Of a stretch of 64,000 bases of DNA, positions 18,735 to 29,160 are shown one piece after another. The notes below the pieces were generated by a model, which did not search any database, was not told the DNA's origin, and saw nothing but the letters and a program-made list of their open reading frames with translations. A program made the position numbers and the translations under genes. The DNA comes from Choricystis sp. odSpoLacu1 (lineage: Eukaryota > Chlorophyta > Trebouxiophyceae): the NCBI GenBank assembly GCA_958009055.1, contig OY253660.1, positions 372,001 through 436,000 of the forward strand, written 5' to 3'. Positions within the stretch are counted from its first letter, which is position 1. The number at the start of each line of letters is the position of its first letter.

Positions 18735-20282
18735 ATGCGCCGCCCTGTGCTACCTGCACGAGCAGCCGCGGACGCGGCCCCCACCGCCCCTCTGCCGCCC
18801 TACACGCTGCCCGCACCCCCGCTCGTCGTTGCCGACGCGGCGACCCTGAAGACGGCGCTGGACCGACTGGCACCACCAAACGGCGGATCCACTCACCCCA
18901 ACGGCTGGCACCCTGTGGGGCTGGACGCAGAGTGGAGGCCTGAAACGGAGCGTGGCGCGCGCCACCCGGTGGCCGTGCTGCAGCTCGCGTGCCGTTCCGC
19001 GTCGTTCGTGGTCGACACGCACGCGCTGTGCGGGGTGGCACCCCCCGGGGAGGCGGCAGCCCCGCCGACGGAGGAGCAGAGGGCGTGCGCGGTGGCGCTG
19101 GCGGCGGGGTTGGCGGCGCTGGCGAACATGGAGGGCGTCGTTCTCGTGGGCCACTCTCTCAAGGGCGACGTCGCCAGACTGGCCCGCACCCTGGCGACCG
19201 TGCTGGCAGAGGGCGGAGAGGGCGCCGACTTCCCGGTGCCGCCGGTCGACGTCACGGCCGTCGACGTGGCTTCTCTGGCGCGCGCTGCGGAGGCGGCCGC
19301 CACGCCCTGGCACCCCCACCGCGCGCGCTCCCTCGCGTTCCTGGTGGAGACGCGGCTCCAAATGCGCCTGCCCCACAAGGCAGCGTCCCACGGGGGCGCC
19401 ACCATCGCGGCGGGGGGCAGGGTCACGCTGAGCGACTGGGCGGCGCGGCCACTGACACAGGCGCAGGTTGAGTACAGCGCTCAAGACGCCCACGCCCCGG
19501 TCTCCCTCTTTGACGCGCTGACAGAGGCTGAGCCGAAGCTGGTGGCGACGCCTGCTGCCAGGGCGGCGGTGTCGGGTGGGGTGCGGCGCCTGTGGGCGGT
19601 GGATGGGAAGGCGCGCGGCGGCTCGGCAGAGCGGCCGCCGCGCGCAGACGGCGACGACCAACGCCCCGGCGCGCCGTCGCCACACCCACCACACACCACG
19701 TCCAGACCACCACCAGCGCACGAGTTGCCCCTGGCCAGCGTGGACGCCCTGCTGGCGGCTCACTTGGGCCGCCCCCTGCCGGCGGGCGGGCGGGACGCAG
19801 TCGTGAGAATTGCGGCGGGGATGCCGCCGACGGGCGCCCCGGTGCCCACCACGCGGGGAGGCGTGATCGCGTTGGCTGACGCCGCCCTGCTGCTGGTCAA
19901 CCTTGATCTGGACGGGCGGGGGCCGTACGCGAATGCTTTGAAGGCGGATGACGATGCCGACCGCGCCGTCCGCGTCACCTGGTGGCCTGCCTCCCCCCAC
20001 GACCGCCCCGACTCCCCCCTGCTGGCCCGGTTGTTGGACGACACCGAGCCCACCATGTTGTTTGCCCGGCTGCGGCGGGGGCGGGGGGTGGGGGGAAGCC
20101 CGTTTGTCTTGTTGGGTCGAGTTGACGCTCCGCGCGTCGAGTGGGGGGCTGACGGCCGCGCCGGCAGGTTCGAGTGGAAGTGTGTCGACCTGGGGCGGGC
20201 GGTGGAGCGTGGGGGTTGCCTTGTGGGCGCGTTGCTGGAGGCGGGCAGGTGGGAGGAAGAGGCGGTGGCGAGGCTTTTTTGA
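18735..20282 (+). CDS. DEDDy 3'-5' exonuclease with C-terminal DUF3427-like domain
   Basis: One exon of 515 residues. The exonuclease fold shows Exo I as VGLDAEWRPE, Exo II as VVLVGHSLKGDVARL, and Exo III as QVEYSAQDAHAPVSLFDAL, i.e. the DEDDy class of the WRN/EXD2/MUT-7 type. After a Pro-rich linker (PHPPHTTSRPPP) the C-terminus contains a second module (TMLFARLRR, SPFVLLGRVDAPRVEW, FEWKCVDLGRAV). This resembles the PF-YLG-F-W pattern of DUF3427-type domains. An in-frame ATG about 54 bases upstream would add a Pro/Arg-rich leader that might be a transit peptide. The nucleic-acid substrate (RNA or DNA) cannot be told from the sequence. Confidence 0.8.
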   Translation: MRRPVLPARAAADAAPTAPLPPYTLPAPPLVVADAATLKTALDRLAPPNGGSTHPNGWHPVGLDAEWRPETERGARHPVAVLQLACRSASFVVDTHALCGVAPPGEAAAPPTEEQRACAVALAAGLAALANMEGVVLVGHSLKGDVARLARTLATVLAEGGEGADFPVPPVDVTAVDVASLARAAEAAATPWHPHRARSLAFLVETRLQMRLPHKAASHGGATIAAGGRVTLSDWAARPLTQAQVEYSAQDAHAPVSLFDALTEAEPKLVATPAARAAVSGGVRRLWAVDGKARGGSAERPPRADGDDQRPGAPSPHPPHTTSRPPPAHELPLASVDALLAAHLGRPLPAGGRDAVVRIAAGMPPTGAPVPTTRGGVIALADAALLLVNLDLDGRGPYANALKADDDADRAVRVTWWPASPHDRPDSPLLARLLDDTEPTMLFARLRRGRGVGGSPFVLLGRVDAPRVEWGADGRAGRFEWKCVDLGRAVERGGCLVGALLEAGRWEEEAVARLF

Positions 20283-20643
20283 GCTAGAGGGAACAAAGTG
20301 ATGTTGGTAAGCATCGAGGCTTTCAACAGTCCGTTTCTCTGGCCACACCCTGCCCCTGCCTCTGTCCTGTGCCCCCCCAGAAACTCTTGTGCGGTCTCAC
20401 CGTGGCTTGTCAAGGGCGGGGAAGTTGGCGAGAAGCACGTGTGGCGATCGTGTGGAGTTGGAGAGAGTCTGAGAGGGTCGTCGCGAAGTGAAGCGTTTTT
20501 TTCTTCGTCCCTCCACACTCTCCCTCTTTTCCCCGTTTCGCCGTGGGTGTCCCTCGCCTCCTTCCGCGTGCGTGTGCGCACACAGGACACACACACGCAC
20601 ACGTAACCTCCCCCACCGGCGCTCCCCTCCGCCTCCCCCCCAG
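20283..20643. other. intergenic, no gene seen
   Basis: These 361 bases lie between tandem genes. They hold a T-rich 3' region, then pyrimidine-rich sequence and a CA-rich stretch at about 20,577-20,605 just upstream of CLF1. No open frame has recognisable content. Confidence 0.5.
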
Positions 20644-23089
20644 ATGGCGGGCGCCAGCGGCGGCGGCGGGCCACCCGGCGCGCGCAGCGCGATGCCCCGC
20701 GTCACCCGGGTCAAGAACAAGCAGCCCGCGGAGCAGCAGGTGTGTGTGTGTGTGAGAGAGAGTCTGTGTGTGTGTGTGGGGCGTGTGGGTGGTGCGGCGT
20801 GGCGTGCTGGCGGGGTGCACGCATTTCGCTCAGACGGCGCATCCTGCAACCTCCCTCCCCCCGCCGCCGCGGCCGCCTGACGCCGCCACCTCGCATGGCT
20901 TGTGGGTGGAAACAGTGAGTGTCCGCCCCGAGGCACGCGCCAGGCGCCACCAGGCTGCGTTTGTTTCACGCGCGTTCCGCTCTCTCTGCCTTCTGCCTCC
21001 CCAACCCACACTCCCCCCACCACCCACACACAGATCACCGCCGAACAAATCCTGCGCGAAGCCCACGCCCTGCGTGAAGCCGATTACAAGCCCCCCGCCT
21101 CCACCATCGCGGACGAGGCCGAGCTGGCGGCCTACAGGCTGAAAACGAGGAAACAGCACGAAGACACGATCCGCCGCGTGCGCTGGAACGCGGGCGCGTG
21201 GGCCAAATATGCGGCCTGGGAGGAGAGGCAGGGCGATCTACGGCGTGCGCGGTCTGTGTATGAACGCGCCCTGGACGTGGATGCACGCAACGCCACGATG
21301 TGGCGGCGCTACGCCGAGATGGAGATGCGCAACCGCGCCCCGTCCCACGCGCGCAACGTCCTGGACCGCGCCGTCACCCTCCTCCCCCGCGTCGACGACC
21401 TGTGGTTCAAGTACGTCCACATGGAGCAGGTGCTGGGCAATGTGGAGGGCGCGAGGGCCGTGTTTCGGCGGTGGGCTGACTATGAACCCGATCACGCCGC
21501 CTGGGCGGCGTGGGTCAAGTTTGAGATTGCGGCGGGCGACGTCCCTGCTGCACGCTCCGTGTACGATGCCTACGTGCGCGTGCTGCCATGCGCTCGCTCC
21601 TACATCAACTACGCCCGGTTTGAGATGCGGGAGGCCGGGGACGTGGGGGCGGCTCGCGCGGTGTATGAGCGCGCTGCGGCCGACCTGGGCGATGACGCAG
21701 ACCTCCTCTGCTCTTTCGCTGCGTTCGAGGCTCGCGTCGGTGAGCCCGACCGTGCCACCGCCATCTACAAGCACGCCCTGGCGACGGCACCCGCGGACAA
21801 GAAGGACGGCGTGTTTGCCGCGTACTCTGCGTTCGAGCGCGGGCGCGGCGACCGCGCGGGCGTCGACGGCGTCGTGGCGGCAGAACGGCGGTTCGAGTAC
21901 GAACAACGCGTGGCGGCGGACGCCACCGACTATGACGCATGGTTTGGGTATGCGGCGGTGGAGGAGGGGGCGGCGGTGGCGACCGCTGCAGCCACCGGCA
22001 CGACCCCCGCCTGGTCCGCCACGCGCGAAGTGTACGAGCGCGCCGTCGCCGCCCTCCCCCCCCCGCGCCTCCACCCCCGACGACAAGCGGCTGTGGCGGC
22101 GCTACATCTGGCTGTGGATCTACTACGCCGTGTTTGAGGAGGTGGTGGCCAAGGATGTGGCGCGCGCGCGCGAGGTGTACCGCGCCGCGCTGGCGGTCGT
22201 CCCCCACACCACGTTCACCTTTGCCAAGCTGTGGCTGCTGGCCGCCAAACTGGAGGTGAGGTGCAGGCGGCTGGCTGCCGCCCGCAAAATTCTGGGCTTG
22301 GCGCTGGGTGTGTGCGCGAAGCCCAAGCTGTACTCATCCTACATCGACCTCGAGCTGGGGCTCGGCGCCGTCGACCGCGCCCGCACCCTGCACGGCAAGT
22401 GGTTGGAAGCCTTTCCGGCGTCCTCCTCTGCGTGGATCCGGTTTGCGGAGCTGGAGGCGAGCCTGGGGGAGGCGGAGCGCGCGCGGGCGCTGTACGAACT
22501 CGCGACGTCCCGACCCACACTCGACGCGCCCGAGCTCGTGTGGGCGGGGTTCATCGCGTTTGAAGCCTCCCTGGGGGACAGGAGGGCTGCAAGGGCGCTG
22601 TATGAACGCATGCTGGAGACGGCGGGGGGGGCGCTGCCGGTCTGGCTGTCATACGCGGCGTTTGAGGCGGCGCCGTTGGCGGTCGGTGAGGGGGCGCCCG
22701 ACGGCGCGGCGGAAGCCGCGGCTGCAGAACCCCCGTCAACCCGCGAAGCCGCCGCCCGTCGCGTGTACGAGCGCGGCTTTGCCGCCCTGCGCACCGACGC
22801 CCCCGACGCCAAGGACGATGCGGTGGCCCTCCTAGACGCGTGGCGCGCGTTTGAGGGCGGGTGTGCGGCCGCCGGGTCGGCCGACGCGGCCGCAGCGCTC
22901 GCCACCATCGACGCCAAAGCGCCGCGCCGGGTCAAGCGCAAGCGGTCCGCCCCCGGGGGCGGCATGGAGGAGTACTACGACTTTGTGTTCCCCGGCGAAG
23001 CGGGCGCGGGGGCGGGGGCGCCGCTCAAGCTGCTGGAAGCGGCGCAGCGGTGGAAGAAGGCGAAAATGGCGGACGAGGCGGATGATTGA
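20644..23089 (+). CDS. CLF1: CLF1/Crooked neck, Prp19-complex splicing factor (HAT repeats), frame break in C9 run
   Basis: Exon 1 is 20644-20739 and the remainder is 21034-23089, about 716 residues. The intron is long for this window (294 nt) and starts with a TG repeat. After ITAEQILREAHALREADYK come tandem HAT repeats with the family rhythm: WAKYAAWEE, RRARSVYERALDVD, MWRRYAEMEMRNR and so on. The C-terminus has the CLF1-typical EYYDFVFPGEAG and LLEAAQRWKKAKM. CLF1 scaffolds the NTC/Prp19 complex during spliceosome activation. At the nine-C run 22,056-22,064 the frame breaks. Deleting one C gives LPPRASTPDDKRLWRRYI, matching the conserved KR-WRRYIYLWI block. Everything on both sides is coherent, so the gene itself is probably intact. 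Confidence 0.92.
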
Positions 23090-23263
23090 GAGTCTGTGTT
23101 CGTGTGTGTGTTTTGTTTTGGTTTCTGTTTCTCTGTGTCTTGTCGTTCCGGTCTTGTGCTGCTCAAAACGGGGGGGTGGGAGGATGGTCAAGAGGAAAGG
23201 TCGAGGGAAATTGATCGAACTCTTGTTCACTCCTCACATTCTCTCGCTTTTTCACACCAAAAA

Positions 23264-24880
23264 ATGACGGCCGCCGGCCCGCCCGAGCAGGGCGACTCGC
23301 CCATCACACAGGCCGACTTTGTGCACAGAGGCGGGCTGCGTGAGGTGAGCGGGGAGAGGGACAGCGCGCGAGGCCCAATTCGCAACGTGCCGTCGCGGCT
23401 AGCCGGCCCCTCTGACCTTCTCCACCACGACAACCCACAGGTCGTCCCCTACCTCTTCGACTTTCGGTGCTCCGTCAAGCCCCGCTTCCAGGGCACCCCC
23501 CTGGTGACCTTCATGGCGGCCGAGTTCCCCTCGTCGCCGCGCGGGTACTATGAAGCGGCCGCCGCGGCGGGGCGCCTGCGTGTCGAGCCCCAGACCCGGG
23601 AACGCGGCGCAGCGGCCAAACGCAGGCGAGACGCTTTAGACGCCGTCGGCGGGGATGTGGGTGCCATGCCGCTGGCTGCGAATGATGCTGTCCGCCACCT
23701 GCTCCACCGCCACGAACCCCCCTCCCTCGCCCTCGCCCCCACCGTCATCGGCCACGCCGGCGGCCTGTGGGCGGTGGTCAAGCCGCCGGGTGTGCCCGTG
23801 CACGCGGCGGGCGGGTACAGGAAGAACACGGTGTGCGGGTTGTTGGAGGCGGCCGCGCGCGCGGCGGGGGTGGGGCCGCCAGGGGGGGCGGGGGGCGGGG
23901 GTGGCGGTGGCCCCGTCCCCCCGCCATCCCCCACACCCACCAACGTGGTGCCCTACCCCGCCTACCTGCACCCCGTGCACCGGCTGGACAAACCGGTGTC
24001 GGGTGTTCTCCTGTTTGGCGCCGACGCGGCCGCCGCCGACGCGGCCGCGCGCGCGGTCTCCGGGCGCTGCGTCGAAAAAGTGTACATCGCCCGCGTGGCG
24101 GGCGCGTTTCCACCGGGCGACACCCTGGTGGATGTCGCCCTGGCGTGGGATGCGGGGGCGCACGTGGCGACGGCACACGAGGAGGGGCCAAGGTGGGCGG
24201 ACGAGAGTGTGATCGATGGTGGTGGTGGTGGTGTCCCTGCGGCCACCAACACTGCAGCCCCACCACCCCGGCCCAAGCCTGGCGCGGCGCGCGGCCGGGG
24301 CGCGCCCCGGCCGGCAGCCACTCGGTTCACTCTGATCGCGGTCGCGCCCGATGGTCTCACCTCCGTCGTGCAAGCCCGCCCTTTAACCGGCCGGTCCCAC
24401 CAGATTCGAGCCCACGCTGCTCACCTCGGCCACCCCATTGCCAATGATGAGCTGTATGGTGGGCCGTGGCAAGGGCCGGCGCGCCCGAGGCTGCAGGCGC
24501 ATGGTGGGCCGCCGGGAGCAGGGGTGGGAGGCGCCGGCTGCGCGGGCGCGCCCGTCGATGATGCGGAGGCTATGTGCGCCACCGTCGCGGCCGTCGTGGC
24601 GGAGGCGGCGTGGCCGGGGGCGGAGGTGCCAGACAGTTTGGAGGGGGTGGCGTCGGCGCCGGCCGACCTGGACGGTGCGATCTCAGCTTGCCCCTTTTGC
24701 CCGGCCCTGGCCCGCCCCTGGCACGTGGACGAGTTGAGGCCGTTGTGGCTGCATGCTGCCCGGTATGCGGGGGCCGGGTGGGAGTTTGAGTGTGGGGCGC
24801 CTGGGTGGGCGGAGGAGGCGTGGGTGCCGCCGCGGTTGACGGAGAAAAATGTGAAGAAAGAAATGGTGGCTGCTGTGTGA
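23264..24880 (+). CDS. RluA-family pseudouridine synthase
   Basis: Exons 23264-23344 and 23441-24880 give 506 residues. The 96-nt intron (GTGAGC to CCCACAG) is a multiple of three and open, but removing it gives [17 protein letters not shown], the expected plant RluA/PUS opening. The catalytic motif HRLDKPVSG holds the nucleophilic Asp, and [18 protein letters not shown] is motif III. A glycine-rich insert and a 60-residue insert with polyP interrupt the fold. A C-terminal segment has cysteines ([12 protein letters not shown]). Substrates for this type include tRNA or rRNA uridines in cytosol or organelles. No clear transit peptide is seen, so location is uncertain. Confidence 0.88.
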   Translation: MTAAGPPEQGDSPITQADFVHRGGLREVSGERDSARGPIRNVPSRLAGPSDLLHHDNPQVVPYLFDFRCSVKPRFQGTPLVTFMAAEFPSSPRGYYEAAAAAGRLRVEPQTRERGAAAKRRRDALDAVGGDVGAMPLAANDAVRHLLHRHEPPSLALAPTVIGHAGGLWAVVKPPGVPVHAAGGYRKNTVCGLLEAAARAAGVGPPGGAGGGGGGGPVPPPSPTPTNVVPYPAYLHPVHRLDKPVSGVLLFGADAAAADAAARAVSGRCVEKVYIARVAGAFPPGDTLVDVALAWDAGAHVATAHEEGPRWADESVIDGGGGGVPAATNTAAPPPRPKPGAARGRGAPRPAATRFTLIAVAPDGLTSVVQARPLTGRSHQIRAHAAHLGHPIANDELYGGPWQGPARPRLQAHGGPPGAGVGGAGCAGAPVDDAEAMCATVAAVVAEAAWPGAEVPDSLEGVASAPADLDGAISACPFCPALARPWHVDELRPLWLHAARYAGAGWEFECGAPGWAEEAWVPPRLTEKNVKKEMVAAV

Positions 24881-25146
24881 ACTGAAGTGTAAAAAAAATG
24901 CATCTGCGTGGGAACTGTGTGATTTTGTGGTTTGGTAGCATGGGCGCGGGAGACGACGCAGGGGTGGGGAGGAAGCGAGGGTCGGAAAAGACAACAACTC
25001 GTCGTCAGATTTTTCATCGGCAACCTTTCCCTTTCGTGCGCCGGGCCTCTCCCACCCCTCCCCTGCCTGCGCTCACCGTCCTCGCGCTAACTTCTTTTCT
25101 CTCTTTTGTCTTGCCACGCGCGCAACACCGTACACACTCTCACACA

Positions 25147-26501
25147 ATGGCGCAGCCCCCCGCGGGCGACCCGCTCGAAGGCAACGACCGCTACCGCACC
25201 ATCAAGCACCTCAACGCGGGCGCATTTGGCTTTGTGGTGCTGGCAGAGGAGGTGGGGGGGGACAAGGAGAAGTGGGCCATCAAGTTCCTGGAGCGCGGCA
25301 ACAAAATCACGAAGGTGCGAGAGGAGGGGGACGAATGTGAGCGAGCGGGGGCGTCGGGGTGTGCTCCCCGTTTTGTGTGCCCGCCCCACGCCCCCCCTAC
25401 CGACGCGCACTAGGCGTGTGACGCCTGTGCACCGTGTGGCGTGCGAGAAGAGGGGGCAGACACGCCAATCGCCGCCCCTCCTCCCCGCATCCCGACCCTC
25501 ACCCGACCCCCACGCTTCCCCGACCTGTCTCCCTCTACCCTCACAGTATGTCGGCCGCGAGCTCGTCAACCACTCCCGCCTGCTGCACCCCCACATCGTT
25601 CAGTTTCGGGAAGTGTTTCTGACGGACAAGGTGCGTGGTGTGTGTGTGACAGAGAGAGAGTGAAAGAGCAGACACCCCTCAAACCGCGTTTTCCCACACC
25701 CTCCCCCACACCCTCCTCCAGTATCTGGCCATCGTCATGGAGTATGCCGCGGGCGGCGACATGTTTCAGTACGTCAAAGCCCGGGGCGGCCTGGACGAAG
25801 CCGACGCGCGCTGGTTCTTCCAACAATTGATCATTGGCCTCGACTACTGCCACCGTTCGGGAGTCGTCAATCGGGACATCAAGCTGGAGAACACGCTGCT
25901 GGATGGTGGAGCGCGCCCCCTGTTGAAAATATGCGATTTTGGGTACAGTAAAAACGAGAAAGACTCGCTGCCCAAGTCGCGCGTCGGCACCCCGGGCTAC
26001 ACCGCCCCGGAGGTACTCTCCAACGCTCGCTCCTACGACGGCTGCGCCGCCGACGTGTGGTCGTCCGGGGTCATGCTGTACGTCATGCTGTTCTGCGAGT
26101 ACCCGTTTGAGCGGGCGGGCGATGGCGACGGCGGCAACAAGTTTGCCAAAGTGCTCGACCGAATTCGCCGCGTCGACTACCGGTTTCCCGCCTCCATCCC
26201 CGTCTCCGCCGAGTGCAAGGACTTGATCTCCAAGATCCTGGTGGCCGACCCGGCAGCCAGGTTGACGGTGGACCAAATTCAGTCGCACCCGTGGTATGCT
26301 TCAGGCCTGCCCGACGGCGTGCGCGCGATGAACGACGCGTGCCTCGCCATGCGCGGCCAGACAGCGGGTCTCCAAACCGAGGCCGACATCCAGCGCGTGG
26401 TGGTCGCCGCCATCGGGGCCAAGGCGGGGGGTGGGGGCGGGGAGTACGACACGTACATCGATGAAGCGTTGGAGGAGGATTTTGGGGACGACGGGTATTG
26501 A
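25147..26501 (+). CDS. SNRK2: SnRK2-type serine/threonine kinase, copy 1
   Basis: Three exons, 25147-25314, 25547-25630 and 25722-26501, give 343 residues. Kinase landmarks are HLNAGAFGFVVLAEE (glycine loop), AIKFLERGNKI (lysine), VVNRDIKLENTLLD (catalytic loop), ICDFGYSKNEKD (DFG) and VGTPGYTAPEVL. DFGYSK plus KLENTLLDG is diagnostic of SnRK2. The catalytic HRD is NRD and the first glycine of the loop is Asn, in both copies here. After the kinase domain, QTEADIQRVVVAAIG is the SnRK2 box, followed by an acidic tail (EALEEDFGDDGY). In land plants SnRK2s respond to osmotic stress and ABA; the algal roles are less clear. Tail-to-tail with copy 2. Confidence 0.93.
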
Positions 26502-26741
26502 GGAAAGAAATAAAGCACTCTTTTTTTCCTTCTTCTCTCTTTCCTCGTATAGACAAAGCCGTCCAGACGAGGATGGTGCGACGCCCCGCACTGCGCTCTC
26601 GGCCGTTTTTTTCTTTTCCTTTTGCTGTGTGAAAAGCATGTTTTTTCTTTTTTCATTCGCTTTTTTCTTACAAAAAAAACAAGCGCGCGCGAACCACCCG
26701 CCACCATTCTCTCTACCCACCACACACACAAACAAACAAAT

Positions 26742-27916
26742 TCACGCATCCAGAAACGCGCTCGGCCGCGTCGTCAGCCCGCCCTCATCCTCCATGCCCA
26801 GCACGTCCTCAATGATGGCGGCGTCCGCGTCGGCGCGCCCCGCGGGCGGCGCGGCAGCCTCACGCACCACCTCCCGAATCGCGTCCACGCTCTGGTACCC
26901 CGGGTGGTCGTGCGGCCTCAGAGCCAGGCACGCATCATTCATGGACAGGGCTTCCGGGGGCAGGCCGTCCGTGAACCAGGGGTGGGCCATGATGTCGGCC
27001 AGCGTGGCGCGGGCAGCCGGATCAGCGACCAGGATGCGAGCGATCACGTCCTTCAACCCCGCAGACACGGGCTTGGACGCGGGAAACTCGTAGTCCACGC
27101 GCAGGATGCGGTCCAGCACGGTCCCAAAGCCGCGCCCACCCTCGACGTCGTCGCCCGGGCGTTCAAAGGGGTAGGCACAAAAAATCATGGTGTAGAGCAT
27201 GACGCCCGCAGACCACACGTCAGCAGCCCGCCCATCATACCGCGCCCCCGCCCCCGCGCGCACGACTTCGGGGGCGGTGTAGCCCGGGGTCCCCACCTTG
27301 GTCTTGGGGCGGGAGTCGTCCTCGTGCTTGGAGTAGCCAAAATCGCACAGCTTGACGAGGGGGCGGGGGGCTGCCCCGTCCAGCAACGTGTTCTCCAGCT
27401 TGACGTCCCGGTTGACGACGCCCATGCGGTGGCAGTAGTCCAGACCCATGACGAGCTGCTGGAAGAAGAAGCGGGCGTCGGCCTCGGGCAGGCCGCCGCG
27501 CGATGAGACGTGGGTGAAGAGGTCGCCTCCAGCAGCATACTCCATCGCAATCCCCAGGTGGGTGGGCGTCAAAAAAGCTTCCTTGAACTGGATGACGTGG
27601 GGGTGGCAGAAGTTGGAGTGGTTGATGAGCTCGCGCTCGACGTACTGGTGGTGGGTGGGAGGGAGGCGGGTCGAGCGTCGTCGAAGCAAGGCCGCGAATC
27701 GTGCTGGCGTCGTCTCCCCCCTCCCTCTCCCTCTTCCTCTCTGCCACTCACCCTCCCTATCTTCTCGCCCCGGGCCAGCAGCTTGACCGCCACCTGGCGC
27801 CCCGTGGCCCGGTTGCGCGCCAGCACGACCGCGCCAAACGCGCCAGAGTTGAGGTCGCGCACGCGCTCGTATTTTGGGTGACCGGCCAGCGGGTCGCCCG
27901 TCAGTTCGGGGGCCAT
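26742..27916 (-). CDS. SNRK2: SnRK2-type serine/threonine kinase, copy 2
   Basis: Exon 1 is 27916-27752 and exon 2 is 27644-26742, giving 355 residues. It is closely related to the neighbouring kinase: DLNSGAFGAVVLARN, VVNRDVKLENTLLDG, LCDFGYSKHEDDSRPK and VGTPGYTAPEVV. Its intron is at the same place as the first intron of copy 1 (before YVERELINHSN), but the second intron of copy 1 is absent. The C-terminus has QSVDAIREVVREAAAPP and then an acidic end without the long acidic tail of copy 1. Extra residues GAGAR lie in the activation segment. Divergent from the C9orf78-like gene. Confidence 0.93.
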
Positions 27917-28083
27917 GGTGTGTGTGTGTGTGTGTGTGGTGTGTGTGTGTGTGTGTGTGTGTGGTTTTGCTGGTGTGCACGACGCGTTTGGGGTCGGCGC
28001 ACAACGAAAAACTGGACGCACATTTGACGAGAAACACGTCCGCCTTTTTTTTCGGGCACTCCTCTCCTCGCCGCTCTGCCGCC
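27917..28083. promoter_or_regulatory. bidirectional promoter region with (GT)n tract
   Basis: 167 bases separate the ATGs of SnRK2 copy 2 and the C9orf78-like gene. The left third (27,917-27,963) is an almost pure GT/TG repeat touching the SnRK2 start codon. A T-rich run lies near 28,044-28,052. Confidence 0.4.
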
Positions 28084-28900
28084 ATGTCCGACGACGACCG
28101 CGACCGCGACGGCGGTGGTCCGTCCATCTCGGCCCCACCTCCCAAGCGGCGGCGCAACATCCGGCGCCGCCCGTCGGCCGACGACGCGGACGACGACGCC
28201 GGCACGGGCGGTGCGGTGCTGGAGGACGCGCGCGCGCTGGCGGGGCTGCGGGACAAGCGCAAGGTGTGTGTTTTTGTGTGTGGTGTGCGTGTGTGGCTGT
28301 CGCTTTGACACGACTCTCACAGAACCCTTCACCCTCTCTTTCCACCAGGGCTTGTCTGCCGACGCGCTGCTCACCGCCCCCCGCGCCGCCGCCACCGACG
28401 GCGCGGACGCCCTGCTGGACGCGTCCGCTGCTGCTGCTGCCGCCACCGACAACGCGGGCCTGGCGGCCGCCTACGTGAAAGAGTCGGCGGCGGACGCGGC
28501 CGCCGCGGCCGCCGCGGCCGACGCGGACGCCTTTGTGGAGGCCGAGCTGGCCCGCCGCATGGGGCTGCCGCCACCCTCGAACCCTACCTCTGCCGCCGAC
28601 GCGTGGGCGGGGGCGAGGGATGCACTGTATGAGGTGCCCGCAGAACTGAGGGGCCAGCGCGCGCGCGTGGGAGGCGACGCGGAAGCATACGGCGGCGGCG
28701 CGGCCGTCGTGGAAGTCGCCCTGTCCGCCGAGGAAGCGGTGCACAATGTGGAAAGGACGGAGGCGGCCAAGCGGACGTTGCTGGGGTTGGCGCCGGTGCA
28801 GAGGGTGCGGGCGGGGGACGCCGACGCCGACGCAGCGCGCGCGGCGCGCGCGGTGCTGCCCAAAGCGTTTGGCGCGGCCAAGAAAGGGAGGCGAGGGTAG
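28084..28900 (+). CDS. C9orf78/Tls1 (HCA59) family splicing-associated protein
   Basis: Exons 28084-28263 and 28349-28900 give 243 residues; the 85-nt intron starts with GTGTGTG. Exon 1 encodes an acidic/basic N-terminus with PPKRRRNIRRRP and ends ARALAGLRDKRK. Exon 2 continues GLSADALLTA, the conserved GISAEALL motif of the family. Then FVEAELARRMGLPPP, DALYEVPAELRG and VERTEAAKRTLLG follow the expected order. The yeast relative Tls1 and human C9orf78 associate with Brr2/U5 and affect splice-site choice. The C-terminus is basic (KKGRRG). Confidence 0.83.
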
Positions 28901-29160
28901 AGAGAGAGAGGCTGTGTTAGCAACACCAGACATCAAACCGCTGAAACGAGGGAGGCGGGGGTTGGTCGGTCGAGAAAGCGGGTGAGCACCCACTCTCTCA
29001 ATCGCTTTGTGTGTGTGCGCCGGAGGGGCGCGCCGTCTCCCTCTTCCTCCTGTATCTGGCACGTCGCACGCCCCCAGGAGATCAGGCACTCTCCCTCTCC
29101 CTCGACCACGGCGTCGCGCGCGGTCTCTCGCGACACTGCCTCCCCGCTTTTCTCAATCCA

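Noticed and set aside
27917..27963. GT repeat as telomere-like or transposon end
   Set aside because: Simple dinucleotide repeats of this type recur in introns and spacers across the window; there is no TTTAGGG-type unit, target-site duplication or inverted repeat.
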